Part shown: positions 45,517-55,118 of the stretch, piece by piece
Position numbering within the stretch: position 1 is the stretch's first letter
Layout: the number at the start of each line of letters is the position of its first letter
Origin: Clostridium folliculivorans
GTDB lineage: Bacteria; Bacillota; Clostridia; Clostridiales; Clostridiaceae
Reading direction: 5' to 3'
Assembly: GCF_024341905.1 (NCBI RefSeq)
Contig: NZ_BQXY01000009.1
Location: 1-64,000, forward strand
DNA length: 64,000 nucleotides
Position numbers and translations under genes: made by a program
Notes under the pieces: generated by a model
The model's input: the letters and a program-made list of their open reading frames with translations, nothing else
Database searches by the model: none
Told to the model about the DNA's origin: nothing

Positions 45517-45600
45517 AAAATTAAGATTTTACTACATCCAATACTTTAATTAGTTTGGCAAAGAATTAATATAGTATCTCCGTAGTAAAATCTTAATTTT
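45517..45600. repeat. Module A palindrome with perfect 19-base arms
   Basis: AAAATTAAGATTTTACTAC and GTAGTAAAATCTTAATTTT are exact reverse complements. Inside are the module A left core (CATCCAATACTTTAAT, AAAGAATTAATAT) joined to the right core AGTATCTCC. The element is 84 bases and starts 19 bases after the kinase stop codon. Confidence 0.9.
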
Positions 45601-45698
45601 TTATTTAAATGATAACTGCAATCTTAGTAGAGTTAATGATGACACCAAATTAAAACTGTGGAGATTAATGAACAACTTAATAAAGAACTCAATAGATA

Positions 45699-45732
45699 AA
45701 AAAGACCACGAATAAAATCGTGGTCTTTTTTG
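45699..45732. terminator. Bidirectional terminator near leuS
   Basis: AAAAAAGACCACGA and TCGTGGTCTTTTTT pair perfectly around ATAAAA. It terminates leuS on the minus strand and can serve the kinase gene. Confidence 0.93.
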
Positions 45733-45743
45733 AAGTCAAAATT

Positions 45744-48194
45744 CTATTTTACAACTATATTAACTAAACGTCCTTTTATAACTATTACTTTAACAACTGT
45801 TTTATCAGCAGTAGCATTCTTTATTGCTTCATCTTCTAAGGAAGCTACTTTTATTTGTTCGTCATTAAAGTCACTAGGTATAACCATCTTTGACTTTATC
45901 TTACCATTTATTTGTATAGCAATCTCTATTTCATCTTTTACAAGAGCCTTAGGATCAAATGTTGGCCAAGAAGCATTAAATACAGAAAAGTCATTGCCAA
46001 GTGATGCCCAGTTTTCTTCTACAAAATGAGGTGCAAATGGTGCTAAAAGTTTCAAATAATCATCTAATACATCCTTTAGGAAAGTAGGGTTTATCTCACT
46101 TTCTTGAGTGTACTTAGACAAAGCATTGATGAACTCCATCATTCTTGCTATAGCAGTATTAAATTGCATCTTTTCTGTATCATCAGAAACAGCTCTTATT
46201 GAATTATGTCTCCAGAAGTTAAGCTCTTTTTCAGCTTTATCAATTGTAGCTTTAGTATTTTTTCCGGAATCAATAAGTTCTTTTGAAGTCTCTATTATTC
46301 TTTCAATTCTTTCAACAAATCTGTGAACTGATTTTATACCGTCATCGCTCCATGCTCCACCTTCTGTATAAGCAAAGCCAAACATTAGGTACATTCTAAA
46401 TACGTCAGCACCATATTTTGAGATATAATCATCAGGAGATATTGTGTTTCCTTTTGATTTACTCATCTTAAGTCCATCTGGTCCAAGGATTAAGCCTTGA
46501 TGAGTCAACGATTTAAATGGTTCATCAAAATTAACGTAGCCCATATCTCTTAATGCTTTTGTTATAAATCTTGCGTATAATAAGTGCATACAAGCATGTT
46601 CTGGTCCGCCTACATATTTATCAACAGGAAGTATCTTATTTATTGTTTCAGTATCAAAAGGCTTTTCTGTATTCTTGTTATCTGGGTATCTTAAATAATA
46701 CCAAGAAGAACATATGAAGGTATCAAGAGTATCCGCTTCACGTTTTGCAGGTCCACCACAGCAAGGGCAAGTAGTGTTCATAAACTCATCACTCTTTGCA
46801 AGTGGTGATTTTCCGTCTGGAGTAAACTTAACATCATAAGGAAGTTCTACTGGAAGATCCTTTTCTGGTACTGGAACAGTTCCACATTTTTCACAATAAA
46901 CTATTGGAATAGGAGTTCCCCAATATCTTTGTCTTGATACTAGCCAGTCTCTAAGTCTAAAATTTACCTTTTGTTCGCCAAGATTACTTTCAGCCAACTT
47001 TTCAACAACTTTAATCTTTGCCTCTTCAGTAGTTAAACCGTCAAATTCTCCACTGTTAACAAGCATTCCATATTCAGTATATGGAAGTTCATCATTTCCA
47101 CCATTTTTAGCTTTTATAACTCTTTCTATAGGAAGCTCATACTTAGATGCAAAAGCATAATCTCTATCATCATGTGCTGGTACTGCCATTACTGCACCTG
47201 TACCGTAAGTTGCAAGTACATAGTCAGCTACCCAAATTGGAACTTCTCTGTTGTTTATAGGATTTATAGCATAAGAACCAGTGAATACACCAGTTTTTTC
47301 TCTTGTTATTGATTGTCTTTCTATATCTGATTGTTTTTTTGCTTCTTCTTTATAGTCTTCTACGGCACTTTTGAATTCAGCCTTAGTGATATCATCAACT
47401 AATGGATTTTCAGGTGCTAATACAACGTAAGTTACTCCGTTTAAAGTATCAACTCTAGTTGTGAATACATCAAATTTAATATCTGATTCTTTCACTTTGA
47501 AAGTAACCTCTGCACCAGTTGACTTTCCTATCCAATGTTTTTGCATAGATACTGTCTTTTCTGGCCAATCAAGAGTGTCAAGCTTTTCAAGCAATTCATC
47601 AGCATAATCAGTTATCTTGAAGAACCATTGAGTTAAGTCCTTTTTTGTAACTTCAGTTGAGCATCTTTCGCAAGCGCCATCAACTACTTGTTCATTTGCT
47701 AAAACAGTATTACAAGAAGGACACCAGTTTACTGGAGCTTTCTTTCTATAAGCTAAACCTTTTTCATACAACTTTAAGAATAACCATTGTGACCACTTAT
47801 AATAGTCTGGAGAACAAGTTACAACTTCGTTATCCCAGTTGAACATAGCGCCCATTGCTTTAAGCTGCTGTTCCATTGTTTCAATATTTTTATAAGTAGA
47901 ATCCTTAGGGTGGATTCCAGTTTTTATAGCATAGTTTTCTGCTGGAAGACCGAAGGCGTCAAAGCCCATTGGCTGAAACACATTGTAGCCCTGCATCTTT
48001 TTAAATCTTGCCCAAGAATCAACTGGTCCATAGTTAAACCAGTGACCAGCATGAAGCTGACTTCCTGATGGATATGAGAACATTTCAAGAACATAAAGCT
48101 TTTTATCTAAATTCTCTTTATCAAATTTATATAGTTTAGTTTCTTCCCATTTTTTTTGCCATTTTTTATCTACGGCAGTACTGTATTTTTCCAT
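45744..48194 (-). CDS. leuS: Leucyl-tRNA synthetase
   Basis: A class Ia synthetase of 816 residues, the bacterial length, charging tRNA-Leu. The HIGH motif is in [15 protein letters not shown], the two zinc-knuckle CxxC pairs are in [10 protein letters not shown] and CERCS, an editing domain carries [19 protein letters not shown], and the KMSKS loop is [15 protein letters not shown]. The C-terminal anticodon-binding and tail domains are complete. AGGGAGGAAA precedes the ATG. It is controlled by a leucine T-box, with a repeat element inserted between that leader and the start codon. Confidence 0.97.
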   Translation of the reverse strand: MEKYSTAVDKKWQKKWEETKLYKFDKENLDKKLYVLEMFSYPSGSQLHAGHWFNYGPVDSWARFKKMQGYNVFQPMGFDAFGLPAENYAIKTGIHPKDSTYKNIETMEQQLKAMGAMFNWDNEVVTCSPDYYKWSQWLFLKLYEKGLAYRKKAPVNWCPSCNTVLANEQVVDGACERCSTEVTKKDLTQWFFKITDYADELLEKLDTLDWPEKTVSMQKHWIGKSTGAEVTFKVKESDIKFDVFTTRVDTLNGVTYVVLAPENPLVDDITKAEFKSAVEDYKEEAKKQSDIERQSITREKTGVFTGSYAINPINNREVPIWVADYVLATYGTGAVMAVPAHDDRDYAFASKYELPIERVIKAKNGGNDELPYTEYGMLVNSGEFDGLTTEEAKIKVVEKLAESNLGEQKVNFRLRDWLVSRQRYWGTPIPIVYCEKCGTVPVPEKDLPVELPYDVKFTPDGKSPLAKSDEFMNTTCPCCGGPAKREADTLDTFICSSWYYLRYPDNKNTEKPFDTETINKILPVDKYVGGPEHACMHLLYARFITKALRDMGYVNFDEPFKSLTHQGLILGPDGLKMSKSKGNTISPDDYISKYGADVFRMYLMFGFAYTEGGAWSDDGIKSVHRFVERIERIIETSKELIDSGKNTKATIDKAEKELNFWRHNSIRAVSDDTEKMQFNTAIARMMEFINALSKYTQESEINPTFLKDVLDDYLKLLAPFAPHFVEENWASLGNDFSVFNASWPTFDPKALVKDEIEIAIQINGKIKSKMVIPSDFNDEQIKVASLEDEAIKNATADKTVVKVIVIKGRLVNIVVK

Positions 48195-48287
48195 TACTTT
48201 TCCTCCCTTGAGTTTTACTAAAATATTAATAATTAAATATCCTAGTAAACTTTTATATAAAATACTATTATTAAAACTTTTTAGAAA

Positions 48288-48482
48288 ATAAAAAATTCGC
48301 TAATGCGATCTTATTTAGTAATTTTTTTGCGCATCTGCCTTTTCTTAAGCGTATGTGAAGAATCTTACAGGCGACATATTCTTCTTTTTTTTATTCTTTA
48401 ACTTTATACTATGTCTTAAGTCTGTTCGTATAATTATCTACAAATATAATTGAGATATAATTTCCTAAAGAATAAAAAAAGC
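48288..48482 (-). repeat. Composite palindromic repeat inside the leuS leader
   Basis: On the minus strand: module C at about 48296-48388 with CGCCTGTAAGATTC, GAAAAGGCAGATGCGCAAAA and the terminator-like hairpin; next to it an extra module (48383-48482) with inverted ends TTTTTTTATTCTTTA and TAAAGAATAAAAAAA and the inner AAGACATAGTATAAAG segment. It fills the space between the T-box terminator and leuS. Confidence 0.8.
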
Positions 48483-48725
48483 CCTTCGTCTCGAAAAGAG
48501 ACGAAAGGCATAATCCGCGGTACCACTCTTATTAGATCAGTGAATAATAAAATACTCATTGATCTCACTTAATTTTATAACGGAAAATCCGTACCTGATT
48601 TTCTTCAGGTATGCTCCATGGCGAGTTCATATTGTTAAATCACTGTGTCACACCATCCCACAGCTCTCTGAAGATTCTAAAATACTACTATTCCAATTCA
48701 CAGCTTTAATTACTATATTTATTTA
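48475..48725 (-). promoter_or_regulatory. T-box leader, leucine specifier
   Basis: On the minus strand the leader shows AGAGAG, GGGATGGTGTGA, a GAA-CTC-GCC specifier segment (CUC complementary to 48623-48625), the antiterminator element GAGTGGTACCGCGG (about 48518-48531), and a terminator with stem GCCTTTCGTCTC/GAGACGAAGGGC followed by TTTTTTT. CUC is a leucine codon, matching leuS downstream. Confidence 0.94.
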
Positions 48726-48731
48726 CATGAT

Positions 48732-48761
48732 ATTATATATTATACGAAAAGTTAGAGTCAA
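48732..48761 (-). promoter_or_regulatory. Promoter of the leuS T-box unit
   Basis: Minus strand: TTGACT (48756-48761), an 18-base spacer and TATAAT (48732-48737), just upstream of the T-box. Confidence 0.72.
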
Positions 48762-49393
48762 TAGCAAATGATAAAATTTATAATTAAAATTCTTTGCATC
48801 ACATAAAAATCACATATTTACTTGATATTGATTCAACAATTATTTTATATAATTCTAAATGTAAGCAAAACAAAATATTAGTTACTAAAACTTAGATATA
48901 ATTTATATATGCTGATATATCTCTCCTCATTTTGATACTATCAGCATATATAATGTTTCTAAGAAAGGCACTATAAGTTTATTATTAGAATATTAATTAT
49001 AGTTTTAAATTATGATAATATTTGATAACATTTGACAGGATTTATAGTATAATTATTAATAAAGTTATAGTATAGTCAACACGAAAATTACTATAGATAC
49101 TTTATCTCTACAATAATTTTTGTGGGATTTTACTAAATGATTCCTCTAGGAAAATCTAATTTATACTTGTTCGGAAATCATGCACCTATGACTTTTAGCA
49201 TGTATAAATTAATAATTGAAGTTGGAATTCTAAAGGTATGTTTAGAAGGTTAAAGAAACTAAAGATGTGTTTTTATAATTTTAAATTGTTTTCTAAGCTG
49301 TTACATCTATATTACGGCAAAAGAGAACAAGAGTACAAACATTATGATAAAGTATGTCTCTATACAAGAAAACATTAAAGGGAGTGGGCAAGG
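48762..49393. other. Long gene-free region with two unexplained hairpins
   Basis: No ORF with a ribosome site was found. TATATATGCTGATA (48904-48917) pairs with TATCAGCATATATA (48939-48952). CACGAAAATTA (about 49079) pairs with TAATTTTTGTG (about 49112-49122). Neither belongs clearly to modules A, B or C. The chemoreceptor promoter should lie near the right end. Confidence 0.5.
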
Positions 49394-51124
49394 GTGAAAT
49401 TGTTAAACAGGATGAAATTATGGCAAAAGATGAGTGTACTTACAGTTAGTTTTTTAGTCTTTATTGCGCTTATGGGAGGAGCTTCTATACTTAGATTATC
49501 AGATCTGAACTCAAAGATAATTGAGCTTAATGATGAGAGACTTATACCAATAGTAGAATTAGAGAATATAAAAACAGAAATAGATACAATAAAATACGAT
49601 TCTAATACACTTATGGATGAAACTGATACAAGTACAATAGCTAATACAAAAGCAGCTATAGCAACAGAAGTTGCATCAGTAACAAAAGCATTAGATAAAC
49701 ATAAGTCAGACTCTGAATTTAAGACACTGCTTGCTGACTTTAACTCTTTTTTACAAGCTAAAGATGCATTTATAAATAATGCTGAACAAAGAGCTAATGA
49801 GAAAGCACAGGGGATACAAGGACAACCAGGACAGCAGGGTCCACCAGCAGCAGTATCAAACTTTGATTCAATGAAGAATGCATTAACAAAGGATTTCAAT
49901 AAGATAATAGATAAACATGTAGAAGAAGCAAAAACTACATATGATAGTAGTAAGGTTACATATACAACTACAAGATTGGTTCTATTTGCATTAATAGCTG
50001 TTTGTGCTTTGGTTTCAGTTGTATTATCACTTATTATAATAAGAGCTGTGACAGTACCTGTAAGAAGAGTTACTTCAAAGCTTAAGGAAATTAACGAAAG
50101 CAACGGTGATTTAACTCAAAGAATAAATTATAACAGTAATGATGAAGTCGGAGAATTAAGTAAGAACTTCGACAGATTTATGGACAAGTTACAAACAATA
50201 ATTAAAGAGGTTGCTGTATCTGCAGATACTATATCTTCCTCAAGTGATCAACTAAATGCATCAACTTCTACTTCTACTGAAAGTCTTGAGGAAATATCAA
50301 GAACAGTTATGGAGATATCAGCTTCAACTTCAGATGGAGCTGCTGCTGCTGAAGAAACAACTGCTAGTCTTATAGAAGCGGCAAGTTTTTCTGAATCTAC
50401 TGCAGTTGCAAGTAAGAATACAACAAACAACAGTAAAAGAGCAAAAGAAGCTGCTGAAAATGGTGAATTAAAGGTAAATGAAATAGTAGAATCAATAACC
50501 GAAATTGCTGAATCATCTAAAGAAGTTTCATCAATAATCAATGATCTTGATGTTTCCTCAAAGAAGATTGGTGACATTATAAAGATAATAACTTCAATAT
50601 CAGAGCAGACAAATCTTTTAGCTTTAAATGCAGCTATTGAAGCAGCAAGAGCTGGTGAAGCTGGAAAGGGCTTTAACGTAGTATCTGATGAGATAAGGAA
50701 ACTTGCTGACGAAAGTAACAATGCAGCTAAGGAAATTGCTGAATTGGTTAAAGAGAATCAGATTAAATCTGCTACTGCAGTTCAATCAGTAAGTCAAGTT
50801 GAAGATAAGGTGGCTCTTGGAGTTTCTAAGGCTTCCGAAGTAAGAGAAACTATACAAAACATAATAGATAGTGTTCAAAATATAGCAGCTCAGATTGAGC
50901 AAATTGATGATGCTAATGAACAACAAGCAAGAAGTACTAAGGAGATAGAAAAAGCTATCGGAAACATAGCTTCAACATCAAATGAAATAGCAGGAAGAAC
51001 TGAAAATATGAGTGCTAGTGTACAAGAACAACTTAGTGCTATGTCTGAAATAGAAAGAACTACAGATGAGTTATTTGAAATGTCTAAAAAGCTTAAAGAA
51101 ATAACCTCTGGATTTAGAGTTTAA
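49394..51124 (+). CDS. Membrane methyl-accepting chemotaxis protein
   Basis: A transmembrane chemoreceptor of 576 residues. One helix at about 13-32 and a second at about 200-222 bracket an extracytoplasmic four-helix-bundle sensor domain. A HAMP domain follows ([17 protein letters not shown]), then the signalling hairpin with [19 protein letters not shown] at the tip. In the sensor, residues 140-151 read [12 protein letters not shown], four Gly-X-Y collagen-like triplets, which is unusual. Start is GTG; AGGGAGTG lies about ten bases upstream. Monocistronic. The ligand is unknown. Confidence 0.92.
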   Translation: MKLLNRMKLWQKMSVLTVSFLVFIALMGGASILRLSDLNSKIIELNDERLIPIVELENIKTEIDTIKYDSNTLMDETDTSTIANTKAAIATEVASVTKALDKHKSDSEFKTLLADFNSFLQAKDAFINNAEQRANEKAQGIQGQPGQQGPPAAVSNFDSMKNALTKDFNKIIDKHVEEAKTTYDSSKVTYTTTRLVLFALIAVCALVSVVLSLIIIRAVTVPVRRVTSKLKEINESNGDLTQRINYNSNDEVGELSKNFDRFMDKLQTIIKEVAVSADTISSSSDQLNASTSTSTESLEEISRTVMEISASTSDGAAAAEETTASLIEAASFSESTAVASKNTTNNSKRAKEAAENGELKVNEIVESITEIAESSKEVSSIINDLDVSSKKIGDIIKIITSISEQTNLLALNAAIEAARAGEAGKGFNVVSDEIRKLADESNNAAKEIAELVKENQIKSATAVQSVSQVEDKVALGVSKASEVRETIQNIIDSVQNIAAQIEQIDDANEQQARSTKEIEKAIGNIASTSNEIAGRTENMSASVQEQLSAMSEIERTTDELFEMSKKLKEITSGFRV

Positions 51125-51164
51125 TGAAAGCTTTATAAATTTGGACTGTGTTTAGTGGTGTGTT

Positions 51165-51366
51165 GAAATTAAGGCGTCACTCCTCCGATACTTTAATGAG
51201 TTTCGCAAAGAATTAATATGATTTTCTACAATTCCACCGATGTACAATTTCATAATTGATTTTATATTTTCAAATTCTCTGCTAAGAAACCAGCAGAGTT
51301 TTGAAAATAGTCTAATGATTGAAGTAATGACAAAAAAGATTGATGTACTTACATCAATCTTTTTTT
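51165..51366 (+). repeat. Module A left half, module B palindrome and a terminator
   Basis: GAAATTAAGGCGTCACTCC and CTTTAATGAGTTTCGCAAAG with AATTAATATGATTT are the left half of module A (51165-51226). From 51239 module B follows: GATGTACAATTTC, the inner hairpin AAATTCTCTGCT/AGCAGAGTTT with TATTTTCAAA/TTTGAAAATA, and GATTGAAGTAATGAC. At 51330-51364 a terminator AAAAAAGATTGATG/CATCAATCTTTTTT closes the block. The right half of module A is missing. The stretch 51367-51709 is otherwise empty of genes. Confidence 0.8.
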
Positions 51367-51709
51367 CTGTAAATGAAGGCATAGGGTTAAACCTTGTAAG
51401 TGCTGGTTTTTATAATACTCTAGGGATACAGTAAAAAAACTCGCTATACAATGGTACTAGCAAAATTTATTAATTTATATATATTAAAAGTTATAGGAAT
51501 GTGATTTGGACATAAGTGTAAAATAAGTTTCATAGAGGAAGCTTTTAGAAATGAAGTTTGAGGGTATTAAAACTATACTTAAGGGCAACATATGCTCAAT
51601 TGTAGCATAAAAAATAATGCCGAAATAATTGTAACCTTTATGAGGTGAATTTATTAATTTGGCATGATATAATAAATTGACATTTTACTGTTAAGAGGAG
51701 AATTATAAT

Positions 51710-52750
51710 ATGGGGAAACGTTATAAAAAGAATGAAAAGAAACCAATAAATAAAAAGAAGAGAGTATTAATAGTTGCGACAGTTGTTATCATTATAATTG
51801 GACTTGTTGTTGGTGTGCCATATTACATGCTAAACTCACAACTTTCAAAGATACATAAGACTAAGCTTCCTACCAATATAGGAATTGATAATAATTCCTA
51901 TTTAGAGAAAAACAAAGAATTACAGGATAATTATATAAATATTTTATTAATAGGTGTGGATGCAAGGGACCCAGATGTGAGTTCGCGTTCTGATTCAATG
52001 ATGATTGCTACTATAGATAAAAAACATGACAAGATAAAGCTCTCATCACTAATGAGGGATATGATTGTAGATACTACAGGACATGGACCTATGGAGGGAT
52101 TAAATCAAGATAGATTAAATCACACATATGCTTATGGTGGAGCAGCACTTACTCTAAAGACTATTAATGAAAACTTTAAAATGAATATAAAAGATTATGT
52201 TGAAGTAGACTTTTTTGGGCTTGAAAAGATAATAGATCAAGTTGGTGGAGTAGAGATAAATGTTACTTCAGAAGAGGTTCCGTATTTAAATGGCTATATA
52301 AGTGAAGTTGCTAAGATAGAGAAAGTAACTCCTACTTTAGTTAAAAAACCTGGGTTGCAGCTTCTAAATGGGAAGCAGGCAGTTGGTTATGCAAGAATAA
52401 GGTATGTAGGTAGAAGTGACTTTCAAAGAACAGAAAGACAAAGAACTGTTTTAACAAAAGTTTTTGAAAAGATATCTAATATGAACTTATTGCAGCTAAA
52501 TAATGCGATTGGTGAAATGATGCCAAATGTTACTACTAGTATGGATAGATCAGAAATAATAAGTTTATCTAAAGATGTGCTTTTAAAGAAGATAAATAAA
52601 GTGGATCAATTAAGAATTCCTATAGATGGACATAACAGTACAATCTATGTTAGAGATACATATTTCTTAGGATGGGACAAAAAGGAAAACCTTGAAGCGC
52701 TTCATAAGTTTATATATGAAGAAGATTACAATGAGGATTCAATAAAGTAG
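51710..52750 (+). CDS. LytR-CpsA-Psr (LCP) family glycopolymer ligase
   Basis: A 346-residue membrane-anchored enzyme (PF03816). A basic N-terminus and one helix (VLIVATVVIIIIGLVVGVPYY) are followed by the extracytoplasmic LCP domain: NILLIGVDARDPDVSSRSDSM, KIKLSSLMRDMIVD with the conserved Arg, GLNQDRLNHTYAYGG, VDFFGLEKIIDQVGGVEINV, and KQAVGYARIRYVGRSDFQRTERQ is seen as its parts GYARIRYVG and DFQRTERQR. LCP enzymes move teichoic acid or other glycopolymers from a lipid carrier to peptidoglycan. This connects with the glycan genes elsewhere in the window. AAGAGGAG precedes the ATG. Confidence 0.94.
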   Translation: MGKRYKKNEKKPINKKKRVLIVATVVIIIIGLVVGVPYYMLNSQLSKIHKTKLPTNIGIDNNSYLEKNKELQDNYINILLIGVDARDPDVSSRSDSMMIATIDKKHDKIKLSSLMRDMIVDTTGHGPMEGLNQDRLNHTYAYGGAALTLKTINENFKMNIKDYVEVDFFGLEKIIDQVGGVEINVTSEEVPYLNGYISEVAKIEKVTPTLVKKPGLQLLNGKQAVGYARIRYVGRSDFQRTERQRTVLTKVFEKISNMNLLQLNNAIGEMMPNVTTSMDRSEIISLSKDVLLKKINKVDQLRIPIDGHNSTIYVRDTYFLGWDKKENLEALHKFIYEEDYNEDSIK

Positions 52751-52856
52751 ACTTAGGGTATAAAGTAGCTTCGATTTTATTTACATCATTTAGGATGTGA
52801 TTTATAATCGAAAATATGTGTGAGGTTTTACAAGTTAAGGTTTGGACAATGGTTTT

Positions 52857-52891
52857 AAAAGAGCATACACAACAGTGGATGCTCTTTTTAT
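52857..52891 (+). terminator. Terminator of the LCP gene
   Basis: AAAAGAGCAT pairs with ATGCTCTTTT around an ACACAACAGTGG loop, followed by T residues. Confidence 0.88.
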
Positions 52892-53070
52892 TGCATAGGA
52901 AAAGTATCTAAACCTAGATATCTCAATGGTTTTAGAAGTGTTTTATGACTATACAGTAAAAAAATGAAACATATTCGCCTGCCTGACTTTCCTATTATGT
53001 ATTCGGAAAGGCAGATATTTTAAAAAAGATCTCTTAACAAGGTTGCTTCAACGACTTTTTTACTGTATAG
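52892..53070 (+). repeat. Composite palindromic repeat (extra module plus module C)
   Basis: The left module (GCATAGGAAAAGTATCTAAA, CCTAGATATCTCAATGG to CTATACAGT) is the same as at 26762-26850. Module C then lies at about 52972-53062. The inverted ends CTATACAGTAAAAAA (52950-52964) and TTTTTTACTGTATAG (53056-53070) bracket the module C copy exactly. Confidence 0.82.
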
Positions 53071-53155
53071 GAAAGTTAATCATTGTAAGAAGCACTGATT
53101 ATATACTATATTATATATGTATATATTTGAACGGATAGTTTTGGAGGAAAATGAT

Positions 53156-54637
53156 ATGAACAACAGAGATAACCTTCCTATTAAGGGGAATAAGCTAAAG
53201 CAAATTTTATATAAGTATTATTATGCTCTGTTACTGATAATTTTGGCTATAACTGTTTTTAGCTTAACATATAGACTTGGAGTGGCTCCTATAAAAGATT
53301 GGGATGAGGCTAGACACGGAGTAAATGCTTATGAAATGCTTAAAAATAATAATTATATAGTAAATACTTTTAATTATGAAAATGACTACTACAACTTAAA
53401 ACCACCACTAAGCTATTGGGGAATAATCTTAGGTTTTAAGATATTTGGGTACAATCTAATAGGTTTTAGAGCAATATCAGTTCTGAGTGCTTTTTTAACT
53501 ATAATTATTGTAGCAGTCTTTTCGTACAAGAGATTTGGAAGAATTGCATCACTAGTATCAGTTATGGTTATGGCCACTTCAATACACTTTTTACAGTTTC
53601 ATGGAGCAAGAAGTGGTGATGCAGATTCAATGTATGTTCTGCTATTTACCATTTCAATTATGGCAGCAATAAATTCATATTATAAGAAGAGTTACATATA
53701 TATAACTGGACTATCCTTCTCGCTGGCATTTTTAGCTAAGAGTTGGCACACTATGGCTATCGTAGGTATTGTTGGATTATATCTAATAATTACAAAACTC
53801 ATTTTAAAATTTAATTGGAGACAATGGCTTGTATTTATTGGATGTAGCTTTGCTCCTATTCTTGTATGGGCGCTTATAAGAGTAAGATATGATGGGTTTA
53901 AATTTATTGATGCTATGATAAGATATGATTTGCTTTCTAGAACTAATTCATCAATAGAGGGGCATACAGGTCCTTGGTATGATTATATTGTAGATTTAGT
54001 TGTGTATTATAGATGGTATATTGCTGTTTTTATATTACTTCTGTTTATACTAATAGTATCCCAAAATATAAGATATGCTATTAAGGACAACTTTAATGAG
54101 TTTATAGGATTAATAATATGGGTAGTGCTGCCGTTGGTTTTATTTTCAATTGCCAAGACAAAATTAGCGTGGTATATATTCCCTGTATATCCACCATTAG
54201 CACTGCTAATAGGATGGATGGCTGAGTATAGTATTAAAAGCTTTAGAAGAAGTGTATATCCTGTTATATTATGCTTAGTTATTGTAGCTGCAGGAGGATT
54301 ATATGAATATAAGTTCTTAAATTATATTAGGACTGAACCGGCAGATGTGTTTGAAAACTACCTAAGAGATAGCAGGATATCTTTAGACAAGTATACTTCT
54401 TATGTTTATAGACCTACTCAAGTTGAAGGTACGGATTGGAACCAAAGAAATGTGTTTGCTTTAGAACTTTTTAAAGATGGAAAAGCAAAGGATGGCGGCA
54501 TAAAGGAATTCTTGAAAACAGACAAGGACAGTATTCTGTTTTTAGATAATAATGATGCATCATTAAAGTTAATTAAAGAAAATAATCTTAAAATAGTAGA
54601 CTCTAATAGTAATATAATATCTGTAGTTAAGCAGTAA
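53156..54637 (+). CDS. GT39/ArnT-like membrane glycosyltransferase
   Basis: About 493 residues with roughly eleven to twelve membrane helices, of the dolichyl/polyprenyl-phosphate-mannose-protein mannosyltransferase superfamily (PF13231/PF02366). The first outer loop has APIKDWDEARHGVNAYEML with the acidic residues typical of the active site, followed by LKPPLSYWGIILGFKIFGYN. It would take a sugar from a polyprenyl phosphate donor, such as the product of a GtrB-like enzyme, and attach it outside the membrane. The ATG at 53156 has GGAGGAAAA in front; the earlier in-frame start at 53117 is rejected. Monocistronic. Confidence 0.88.
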   Translation: MNNRDNLPIKGNKLKQILYKYYYALLLIILAITVFSLTYRLGVAPIKDWDEARHGVNAYEMLKNNNYIVNTFNYENDYYNLKPPLSYWGIILGFKIFGYNLIGFRAISVLSAFLTIIIVAVFSYKRFGRIASLVSVMVMATSIHFLQFHGARSGDADSMYVLLFTISIMAAINSYYKKSYIYITGLSFSLAFLAKSWHTMAIVGIVGLYLIITKLILKFNWRQWLVFIGCSFAPILVWALIRVRYDGFKFIDAMIRYDLLSRTNSSIEGHTGPWYDYIVDLVVYYRWYIAVFILLLFILIVSQNIRYAIKDNFNEFIGLIIWVVLPLVLFSIAKTKLAWYIFPVYPPLALLIGWMAEYSIKSFRRSVYPVILCLVIVAAGGLYEYKFLNYIRTEPADVFENYLRDSRISLDKYTSYVYRPTQVEGTDWNQRNVFALELFKDGKAKDGGIKEFLKTDKDSILFLDNNDASLKLIKENNLKIVDSNSNIISVVKQ

Positions 54638-54738
54638 ATAGAGCTAAAACTTATCACAATCTCATGTAAAGATTAGATGCTATTTTTAGTTATAATTTAA
54701 CTAGTTGGCCGGATAATTAATATGGTTGAACCTATGTT

Positions 54739-54775
54739 CAAAATAGTAACTTTTAAATTTAAGTTACTATTTTTT
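54739..54775 (+). terminator. Terminator of the GT39 gene
   Basis: AAAATAGTAACTT pairs with AAGTTACTATTTT around TTAAATTT, followed by TTATTC. From 54776 to 55056 no gene is seen; a fragment near 54890-54950 repeats the AAGTATGCGTAACAGATTT-type segment also found at 25515-25550. Confidence 0.88.
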
Positions 54776-55056
54776 ATTCTTTAAGAAATTATAATTCAAT
54801 GAGATCTAGAGATAGATTGGTTCCAAATAAAGATATAAATCAAGTTAAATGCCATTAATATTTAAATAGATTATTTGGATGTTTTCTAATAATAGAAGTG
54901 GAGTATCAAAATAAGTATGCGTAACAGATTTAAAACGTAATATAAGTTATTTGTATACAACTAAACCTTAGTATAATAAAAAATAGTCATTACAAATTGT
55001 AGTAACTTATAAAAACAAACCAAAAAAATGACACCAAAAACAAAAAACAATTACTT

Positions 55057-55102
55057 ATGTAAACGTTCGAACCATTGTAAAATAATACTTGTAAACGTTG
55101 CA
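55057..55102 (+). promoter_or_regulatory. Two cre-like operator sites
   Basis: ATGTAAACGTTCGAA (55057-55071) and TTGTAAACGTTGCA (55089-55102) both fit the CcpA cre consensus WTGNAANCGNWNNCW, the second fully and the first with one mismatch. They are 32 bases apart, about three helical turns, and the second ends 16 bases before the transporter start codon. A dedicated LacI-family repressor is an alternative binder. Confidence 0.65.
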
Positions 55103-55118
55103 GTGAGGGGGAGAAAGG

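Noticed and set aside
48559..48771. Plus-strand frame of 70 codons
   Set aside because: It lies wholly within the T-box and promoter of leuS on the other strand.
49375..50721. Minus-strand frames of 242 and 157 codons opposite the chemoreceptor
   Set aside because: Antisense to a receptor with all conserved motifs; their Ser/Val/Ala-rich sequence mirrors the repetitive helical codons and shows no domain.
51152..51434. Short frames on both strands between the chemoreceptor and LCP genes
   Set aside because: They are formed by translation of module A, module B and the terminator; the two strands read similarly because the DNA is palindromic.
51650..51700. Sigma-54 type promoter near TTTGGCATGATATAAT
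   Set aside because: The -12 GC element is not present at the required spacing; a TATAAT-like -10 box explains the site better.
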